Below are positions 34,667 to 40,213 of a stretch of 40,213 nucleotides of DNA, piece by piece; the stretch's first letter is position 1, and every line of letters starts with the position of its first letter. Source of the DNA: an uncultured bacterium (GTDB lineage: Bacteria; Cloacimonadota; Cloacimonadia; Cloacimonadales; Cloacimonadaceae); the NCBI GenBank assembly GCA_938009275.1, contig CALLHY010000025.1, forward strand, positions 1 through 40,213. The letters are read 5' to 3'. A model generated the notes under the pieces. It did not search any database. It was not told the origin of the DNA and worked only from the letters and a program-made list of their open reading frames with translations. Position numbers and translations under genes: made by a program.

Positions 34667-35599
34667 TCATCCTGTAACCGACACAACAGCATCAACATCA
34701 TCAAATCTGTCAATGGAAAAAACCTCCACGTCTTTGGCGATGTTCTTTATCATTCCGCTTAGCACTTTCTGGGGTCCAAATTCTATGAATCTCTGCACTC
34801 CACTATTAACCATATATTCCACACACTGAACCCAGCGAACCGGGGAAACAATCTGCTTGGCAAGCTTCTCACGTTGTAAATGACCATCGGTGCATGGCAG
34901 GGCGTCCAGATTGGAAACCACAGGGACAATGCCGTTAGCAAAGGGAAGCGTTTTCATTTCATCATAAAGCCACAAACTTGCCTGCGCGATAAGTGGTGTA
35001 TGGAAGGGTCCGCCTACTACCAGAGGTAACACACGTTTGGCTCCTTTGGCTTTGGCTATCTCTCCTGCCGCTGCTACTCCTTCTGCTGTGCCCGATATAA
35101 CTGTTTGAATGGGAGTGTTAAAATTAACTGCTTGCACCAAGCCTTTTTCTGCTGCCTCGCTGCATATGTCAACCACTACATCAGCCTCTAAGCCAATGAT
35201 GGCAGCCATGGCAAAAGGAACTCCCGCATTGGCTTTAATCATATATTCTCCACGCTTATGCACCAGGTGCATGGCATCGGCTAAGCTTAGCATACCGGAT
35301 GCCACAAGCGCGCTGAATTCTCCCAGCGAGTGTCCTGCAACAAAGTCTGCCTCTATTTTGCTGTTAGCGCGAAATCTATTTAGAGCAGCAATGCTGTGCA
35401 GCAAAATGGCAGGCTGAGTGTAGCTGGTTTGCTTCAGGCTTTCTTCCGGGCCTTCCATCATAACTTGCTTCAAATTCGTCTTATGTGCCAAATCAAAGCT
35501 GTCGAGCACTTGCAAGTTGTTTGGATCGCTTTGGATAAAGTCCATTGCCATACCAATGTATTGGGCTCCTTGTCCGGGAAATACAAATGCTGTTTTCAT
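34667..35599 (-). CDS. fabD: Malonyl-CoA:ACP transacylase
   Basis: The protein has 310 aa. The N-terminal FVFPGQGAQYIGMA and the nucleophile motif GHSLGE (Ser91) are clear; the catalytic His lies in VGGPFHTPLI. It loads malonyl groups onto ACP. GAGGT precedes the ATG, and it sits between fabH and fabG. Confidence 0.97.
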   Translation of the reverse strand: MKTAFVFPGQGAQYIGMAMDFIQSDPNNLQVLDSFDLAHKTNLKQVMMEGPEESLKQTSYTQPAILLHSIAALNRFRANSKIEADFVAGHSLGEFSALVASGMLSLADAMHLVHKRGEYMIKANAGVPFAMAAIIGLEADVVVDICSEAAEKGLVQAVNFNTPIQTVISGTAEGVAAAGEIAKAKGAKRVLPLVVGGPFHTPLIAQASLWLYDEMKTLPFANGIVPVVSNLDALPCTDGHLQREKLAKQIVSPVRWVQCVEYMVNSGVQRFIEFGPQKVLSGMIKNIAKDVEVFSIDRFDDVDAVVSVTG

Positions 35600-35617
35600 A
35601 GTTAAACCTCGTATGTG

Positions 35618-36610
35618 CTAATATCTGGCCAAAATACTGCCCCAAGTTAAGCCTGCTCCAAAGGATGTTAGCAGTATTATGTCTCCGCGCCTGATTTTCT
35701 TGTTGCGGATAGCCTCGTCGGTTGCAATTGGGATGGTTGCCGAAGAGGTGTTGCCATACTTCTCTATGTTTACTATAACTTTGCTCATGGGAACCCGCAT
35801 CTTGTCTGCCAAGCCTTCAATGATACGCATATTAGCTTGATGCGGTATCACCCAGTCTATGTCAGATACGCTAAGGTTGTTTCTGCGTAAAAGCTCCTCA
35901 GATGAAGCATACATAGACTTTATGGCGTTCTTAAAGATACGGTTACCTTCCATATATACAGTATGCAGATTGCCATCTACACTGGCATGTGAAGCTGGCA
36001 TGCGGGAACCACCGGCTTGCTGGATTAACAGGTCGCCCTGACTTCCGTCGGCATCTATCTTTGTGTCTATTATGCGCGATATGTCGCTGGCTTCGGCGCG
36101 GCTTACTATTGCAGCACCAGAACCGTCTCCGAACAGCACACATGTATTGCGGTCTTTCCAGTTGGTAATCTTGGTTAATATGTCTACACCGATAACAAGT
36201 ACGTGTTTGGCAATGCCATTTTCCACATACTGCCTGGCAACGTCCAGGGCATAAACAAAGCCTGTGCAACCGGCAGAAACGTCAAAGGCGGGAATGTTTT
36301 TCAGCCCAAGCTTCTTCTGCACAATGCAGGCAGTGGAAGGGAAGGGATGGTCACCGGATATCGTGGCTACGATTATCAGTTCGATGTCTTTATACTTCAC
36401 ATTTGAGCTTTCGATGGCATTCACCGCAGCCTGGTGGGCAAAGTCGCTAGCTGCTTCAGTTTCAGAGGCAATATGCCGTTCAAACATGCCTGTGCGGGTG
36501 CGTATCCATTCGTCGGTGGTATCTACGATCTTTTCCAGATCAAAGTTGTTCAATATCTTCTTGGGGACACTGCTACCAAATGAGGAAAACTTGGCGTGAA
36601 AACTAAGCAT
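35618..36610 (-). CDS. fabH: 3-oxoacyl-ACP synthase III
   Basis: Start chosen at ATG 36610, which overlaps the plsX stop by 8 bases and has AGGA about 8 bases upstream; this gives 330 aa. Catalytic Cys115 (SAGCTGFVYALDV), His in PHQANMRI and Asn in YGNTSSATIP form the FabH triad. It starts chains by condensing acetyl-CoA (or a branched primer) with malonyl-ACP. Confidence 0.97.
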   Translation of the reverse strand: MLSFHAKFSSFGSSVPKKILNNFDLEKIVDTTDEWIRTRTGMFERHIASETEAASDFAHQAAVNAIESSNVKYKDIELIIVATISGDHPFPSTACIVQKKLGLKNIPAFDVSAGCTGFVYALDVARQYVENGIAKHVLVIGVDILTKITNWKDRNTCVLFGDGSGAAIVSRAEASDISRIIDTKIDADGSQGDLLIQQAGGSRMPASHASVDGNLHTVYMEGNRIFKNAIKSMYASSEELLRRNNLSVSDIDWVIPHQANMRIIEGLADKMRVPMSKVIVNIEKYGNTSSATIPIATDEAIRNKKIRRGDIILLTSFGAGLTWGSILARY

Positions 36611-37607
36611 TGGGAATCCTCTCATAGTATTCTTTTGCATGGGCTACAAAACCGGATTTGGCTATTCTATCGGCAAAGCGGATGGCGTTTTTCATAGCCT
36701 TGGCGTTACTGCGGCCGTGGCACACAACGGAGATACCGTTCAGTCCCACCAGTAATGCTCCACCATACTCTGTATGATCCAGCTTCTTCTTCATATAAGA
36801 ATATACAGGATAAGACAGCATTGCGCCAACTTTGGCAACCCAGTCTTTATTAATTTGCTCTTTTAGTATCTCAAAAATGGAGAAGCCCACACCTTCAACT
36901 GTTTTTAGCACAACATTGCCCACAAAGCCATCACAGACTATTACATCTGTAACGCCACGAATTATGTCCTTGCCTTCTATGTTGCCGATGAAATTTATGT
37001 CTGTACTGGCATTTAGCAGTTGATACGCTTGCTTGGTAATGGCATTGCCTTTTGCGCTTTCCTCACCGATGTTCAGCAACGATACACGTGGCTTGTCACA
37101 CTTAAAGAAGAACTGGAAATACATGCTTCCCAATTGAGCAAACTGCAGCAGGTTTTCTGCCGTGCAATCTACATTAGCGCCCATATCCAGCAATATCTCA
37201 TGCCCTTCCTGAGTGGGGAAAACCACAGCTATAGCGGGACGAAGCACATTCTTTATGCGACCGTAGCCAAGCAGCGAGGCTGCCATCACGGCACCGGTAT
37301 TGCCCGCACTTACCACCACATCCGCTTTTTTCTGATTATAGAGGTCTATTGCCCGCACAAGGGAAGAATCTTTCTTGGTGCGGACCGAAGTGGAGGCACT
37401 ATCGCCCATCTCGATCCGTTCAGAGGCGTGAACAACAGTAATCCTGGCCGGATCGAAGAAATACTTTCCCAATTCCTTGGTGATTGTTTCTTCGTCCCCA
37501 ACCAGGATCACTTCGTCACACAAATCTTCCTTGATTGCAAGAACAGCGCCTTCAATTTCGGGGAATGGTGCATTATCACTCCCGAAAGCATCGAGGGCTA
37601 TGCGCAC
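36603..37607 (-). CDS. plsX: Phosphate acyltransferase
   Basis: The protein has 334 aa and starts with GTG, one base after the rpmF stop, with AAGGAG at the end of rpmF as its ribosome-binding site. It converts acyl-ACP to acyl phosphate for phospholipid synthesis. Seen: IALDAFGSDNAPFPEIEGA, SAGNTGAVMAASLLGYGRI, RPAIAVVFPT, and VTDVIVCDGFVGNVVLKTVEG, all PlsX hallmarks. The rpmF-plsX-fabH order is a classic bacterial operon. Confidence 0.97.
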   Translation of the reverse strand: MRIALDAFGSDNAPFPEIEGAVLAIKEDLCDEVILVGDEETITKELGKYFFDPARITVVHASERIEMGDSASTSVRTKKDSSLVRAIDLYNQKKADVVVSAGNTGAVMAASLLGYGRIKNVLRPAIAVVFPTQEGHEILLDMGANVDCTAENLLQFAQLGSMYFQFFFKCDKPRVSLLNIGEESAKGNAITKQAYQLLNASTDINFIGNIEGKDIIRGVTDVIVCDGFVGNVVLKTVEGVGFSIFEILKEQINKDWVAKVGAMLSYPVYSYMKKKLDHTEYGGALLVGLNGISVVCHGRSNAKAMKNAIRFADRIAKSGFVAHAKEYYERIPNA

Positions 37608-37608
37608 A

Positions 37609-37788
37609 TTACTCCTTGGCGTCGATTATCTGCTTACCGTTATAGGTGCCACAGTTCTCACAAATGTGGTGTGAGCGGGATGCTTCACCGCATTTGGTGC
37701 ATGTCGAAAAGCTTGGAGGAGTAAGCGCATCATGTGATCTGCGTTTATCTCTACGAGTCTTCGAAGTCTTTCTTTTTGGGACTGCCAT
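37609..37788 (-). CDS. rpmF: Ribosomal protein L32
   Basis: The protein has 59 aa: MAVPKRKTSKTRRDKRRS at the N-terminus, then CTKC (30-33) and CENC (43-46) as a zinc ribbon pair, then GKQIIDAKE. GGAGAG precedes the ATG. All four Cys are kept, so this is the zinc-binding form. It opens the rpmF-plsX-fab operon; no DUF177 gene precedes it. Confidence 0.96.
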   Translation of the reverse strand: MAVPKRKTSKTRRDKRRSHDALTPPSFSTCTKCGEASRSHHICENCGTYNGKQIIDAKE

Positions 37789-37901
37789 TGGTCTCTCCTT
37801 GATTTATCGAAACAACAGCCAACCCGTTACAAAACTGAATCTGGTTTTGGTAAGGCATGGAAGCTATTGTTCATATAAGTTATTAGCAATTAGATGATAA
37901 A

Positions 37902-37925
37902 CTTGGCAGGGGCTGTTTTTGTCAA
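37902..37925 (-). promoter_or_regulatory. Candidate promoter of rpmF-plsX-fab operon
   Basis: Leftward TTGACA (37925-37920) is perfect. TTTATC at 18-base spacing (37901-37896) is a weak -10; TATCAT (37899-37894) is better but 20 bases away. The start would lie about 100 bases before rpmF. Confidence 0.35.
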
Positions 37926-37969
37926 CCAAAATATCTCCGAATAGCCGTAATCCTGCTTTGCTAAAGGAA

Positions 37970-39316
37970 TTAAGCATCAAGCTCTTCTAAACCGTTAACT
38001 GCTTCCAGTTCCAATATCTGCACACTCTCGGCAACCGGCAGGTCTTGCATTTTGCTAAGCCTTTTTTCAATCTGCCTGCTACGATGGCTGGCTTTTTCGA
38101 TGGTGTTTGAGGCTTCCTGAAGCTTCTTCTGGGTTAGATCGAGCACCGTGCCAAACTTACTAAATTCTGTTTTAACTGCACTGAGTATCTTCCACACCTC
38201 TGCCGATTTCTTTTGTATGGCAAGGGTTTGAAAGCCCACCTGCAAGCTGTTTATCAGGGCAGCGGCATTGGTTGGCCCACACAGGATAACGTGGTATTCC
38301 CGCATCACCGTTTCGAATAGACCAAGATTCCTTAGCACCTCGGCATACAAGCCTTCAAAGGGCAAGAACAGCACCCCAAAGTCGGTGGTGCTGGGAGGAT
38401 TGATGTATTTGTCCCTAATGTCTCTGGCGCAGGACTTTATCCGCATCACCATGTTCTTGCGCGCAGTTTCCACACTGGCAATATCACCATTGTCATAAGC
38501 TTCCATCAGCCGGTAATAGTCCTCAATGGGGAATTTGGCATCTATGGGAAGGTACACACTCTCATCATCATCATCTTTACCCGGCAGGCGGATGGCGAAT
38601 TCTACAATCTCATCCCGGCGTTTGTTCGGTTTAAAGTTCTTTTCATATTGATCGGGGCTAAGCATGTCTTCCAGCAGGTTTTCAAGCTGAATTTCTCCTA
38701 ACACGCCACGGGATTTTACATTGGTAAGCGCTTTTTTAAGGTCACCCACGCCATTGGCAAGATTTTGCATCTCGCCCATACTTCTATGCACCAGTTCCAG
38801 CCTTTCGCTAACTATCTTAAAGCTTTCGCCCAGGCGTTTTTCCAGGGTTTCATGCAGTTTCTCATCTACAGTAAGACGCATCTGCTCCAGCTTTTGTTCG
38901 TTGTTTTGCCTTATCTGCTCCATCTGGGTTTCCAGGCTTTTGCGCAGGCTATCGGCATGATTTTGCTGGGTGCTAACCAAGTCTGATAATCTGCGGCTAA
39001 TGCTTTCCGACAGGTTATTCATGGCGTTCTTTTGCTCTTCACGGTTTTGCCCGGCATCCATTATCAGTTGCTGTTTAAGGCTGTTCATCGCCTCGCTAAG
39101 TTCCTTGCGGTTATCTGCGCTGATATTCAGCAATTCGGTGCGCAAACGGCTCATCTCCTCACGGCTATAGCGGTCGAAGGTTTCAAAAGCTCCCTTTAGC
39201 TCCTTAATGCTATCCTCTGCCGAGCCTTGCGGCTGTTTGAGTATCTTTAGCGCGATACTTATTGCTATCAAACCCACAATAGCATTAAACCCCAAAAGTA
39301 AATAAACTAAGCTCAT
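37970..39316 (-). CDS. rmuC: RmuC family DNA recombination protein
   Basis: The protein has 448 aa: an N-terminal transmembrane helix (about 2-24), a long coiled coil (about 40-185), then the RmuC endonuclease-like domain (about 190-400: VKSRGVLGEIQLENLLEDML, LPIDAKFPIEDYYRL, FLPFEGLYAEVL). RmuC limits inversions at short inverted repeats; the biochemical activity is not settled. Strong GGAGG precedes ATG 39316, and the gene is 9 bases after the repressor gene, implying one transcript. Confidence 0.95.
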   Translation of the reverse strand: MSLVYLLLGFNAIVGLIAISIALKILKQPQGSAEDSIKELKGAFETFDRYSREEMSRLRTELLNISADNRKELSEAMNSLKQQLIMDAGQNREEQKNAMNNLSESISRRLSDLVSTQQNHADSLRKSLETQMEQIRQNNEQKLEQMRLTVDEKLHETLEKRLGESFKIVSERLELVHRSMGEMQNLANGVGDLKKALTNVKSRGVLGEIQLENLLEDMLSPDQYEKNFKPNKRRDEIVEFAIRLPGKDDDDESVYLPIDAKFPIEDYYRLMEAYDNGDIASVETARKNMVMRIKSCARDIRDKYINPPSTTDFGVLFLPFEGLYAEVLRNLGLFETVMREYHVILCGPTNAAALINSLQVGFQTLAIQKKSAEVWKILSAVKTEFSKFGTVLDLTQKKLQEASNTIEKASHRSRQIEKRLSKMQDLPVAESVQILELEAVNGLEELDA

Positions 39317-39325
39317 TTAGCCCTC

Positions 39326-40057
39326 CTAAGCTGTTTTTGCCAATACCCGGAAAAGATAAAATAAAGAGCCGATTAATGCCACATCCCGGTGGTTTTCCGG
39401 ATTTACTATTATTGGCTTATACTCCTCATTTAGTGGGACTAATACTATCATGCGCCGGGCATCATCCAGCATCAGCTTTTTTAGTGTGATGGCTCCGTCT
39501 ATTCGAACCGCACAGATTTTACCTTCCAGATTGCGCCAGTTCTGGTCTTGCTTTATCAGCACCACGTCGTTGTGCCGAATGTCCGGTTCCATACTGCGCC
39601 CATTAACCCTCAGGGCAATGTAATCGGCTTCAACGCCGTGAATCATTCTGCGCCTTACCGTTACTACATCAACCGTATCTCCAAAACTTTCGAGGGGTTC
39701 ACCCGCAGCAATCTCGCCACATACGCTGAAATCCACAGATTCTGAATCTAACATGTCCTGACGAGCCTGAACAATCTCTTCCAAACTGGCATTCATCATC
39801 TTTTGCAGCTTTTCCCACCCATTCTTTTGCTGGTTGTTACCCGCATTCTGGGCAAACATTTGCCCCTGCCCGGTAATAAGCCAATGCAAATCTGCATTAT
39901 ACTTCTGGGCAATCTCCACCATTGTTTCCAGTGATGGCTTGGTTCTGCCACTCTCCATTTGAGACACAGCAGAAGGATTCAAGTTCAAATCCTTTGCCAA
40001 TTCAATCTGCTTTAAGCGCATAGCGTTGCGAAGGGCTTTTAATCTCTCTCCAATCAT
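39326..40057 (-). CDS. XRE-type repressor with S24/LexA-like autocleavage domain
   Basis: The protein has 243 aa. The N-terminal HTH (residues about 3-60: LKQIELAKDLNLNPSAVSQMESG) is XRE/Cro-CI-like, not the LexA winged helix. The S24 domain has the scissile Ala118-Gly119 (CGEIAAGEP), Ser155 (NGRSMEPD) and Lys193 (ITLKKL), the full set for RecA-stimulated self-cleavage. It is inferred to repress until DNA damage. It is cotranscribed with rmuC; a palindrome overlaps its own promoter, so autoregulation is likely. No other phage genes are seen around it. Confidence 0.93.
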   Translation of the reverse strand: MIGERLKALRNAMRLKQIELAKDLNLNPSAVSQMESGRTKPSLETMVEIAQKYNADLHWLITGQGQMFAQNAGNNQQKNGWEKLQKMMNASLEEIVQARQDMLDSESVDFSVCGEIAAGEPLESFGDTVDVVTVRRRMIHGVEADYIALRVNGRSMEPDIRHNDVVLIKQDQNWRNLEGKICAVRIDGAITLKKLMLDDARRMIVLVPLNEEYKPIIVNPENHRDVALIGSLFYLFRVLAKTA

Positions 40058-40114
40058 TAGCTATCTCCTTGCCGGATGTTTAGAGGCTCTTAAAATTGCA
40101 GCTCCTAACATCAC

Positions 40115-40149
40115 GTTTACAACATAATTAGTGTTACTAAACCTGTCAA
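40115..40149 (-). promoter_or_regulatory. Promoter and operator of the S24 repressor
   Basis: Leftward TTGACA (40149-40144), 17-base spacer, TATGTT (40126-40121). In the spacer, TTAGT-GTT-ACTAA (40128-40140) is a perfect palindrome with 5-bp arms, and GTTTA (40115-40119) pairs with TAAAC (40138-40142). This is the best promoter in the window, and the palindrome is well placed for a dimeric HTH repressor. Confidence 0.65.
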
Positions 40150-40213
40150 GCAATAAATTAATTGGCATTCCCCCATTTTTAATCCAGCCTTATCTTCAAT
40201 TGCCAAAGATCTC

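Noticed and set aside
37020..37724. 234-codon + frame opposite plsX and rpmF
   Set aside because: Antisense shadow of two unmistakable genes; its translation shows no family pattern.
39326..40057. S24 repressor as evidence of a prophage
   Set aside because: No integrase, Cro, replication or structural phage genes lie in the window, and the gene is coupled to rmuC.

Overview
The window reads like chromosomal DNA of a Gram-negative bacterium of the Fibrobacteres-Chlorobi-Bacteroidetes neighbourhood. My best guess is Cloacimonadota (Candidatus Cloacimonas relatives); this is inference from gene content, not from a marker comparison. The reasons are several lipoprotein signal peptides, an outer-membrane barrel protein, large secreted proteins built of cleaved-adhesin-like, beta-helix, PKD and FN3-like modules, and one C-terminal type IX secretion/FlgD-like sorting domain, alongside an ordinary set of bacterial housekeeping genes. 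There is no phage, transposase, IS element or CRISPR array.

Layout. 1-9343 (+): a palindromic intergenic repeat, a winged-helix regulator fused to an M29 aminopeptidase-like domain, two large secreted proteins, a terminator, a second copy of the repeat, then a YfbK-like VWA protein and a Cys-rich DUF3795 protein. 9356-18255 (-): a tightly packed run of eleven genes in transcription order: M23 peptidase, thiamine pyrophosphokinase, xseB, polyprenyl synthase, dut, nadA, an adenine-N6 methyltransferase, an FtsX-like membrane protein, pgsA, and two lipoproteins. An internal promoter is likely before xseB. 18323-18595 (-): tRNA-Lys(TTT), tRNA-Glu(TTC), tRNA-Glu(CTC). 18724-20463 (-): a secreted beta-helix protein. 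20464-21251: a 0.8-kb gene-free stretch with a long perfect hairpin. 21252-25044 (+): a two-component pair, an unusual lipobox-bearing sensor kinase with a periplasmic FG-GAP/VCBS-like domain and a sigma54-dependent NtrC-type regulator. 25045-25505: a gene-free stretch with a near-consensus sigma54 promoter. 25506-30251 (-): an envelope operon of lipoprotein, outer-membrane barrel and VWA membrane protein. 30326-37788 (-): the fatty-acid/phospholipid cluster rpmF-plsX-fabH-fabD-fabG-acpP, a strong terminator, then fabF-rnc-radical SAM. 37970-40057 (-): a LexA/CI-like S24 repressor followed by rmuC, with a clear promoter and a palindromic operator candidate.

How they work together. The housekeeping half makes membrane precursors (fatty acids, phosphatidylglycerophosphate, isoprenoids), NAD and thiamine cofactors, and handles nucleotide hygiene and repair (dUTPase, exonuclease VII small subunit, RmuC). 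The accessory half is secreted or envelope-facing, and its regulators (HTH-M29 fusion, kinase/sigma54 pair) sit next to it. The points most worth a second look are the HTH-M29 protein that appears to have lost metal ligands, the kinase with an atypical H-box and a lipobox, the orphan sigma54 promoter, and the hairpins and terminator that split acpP from fabF.
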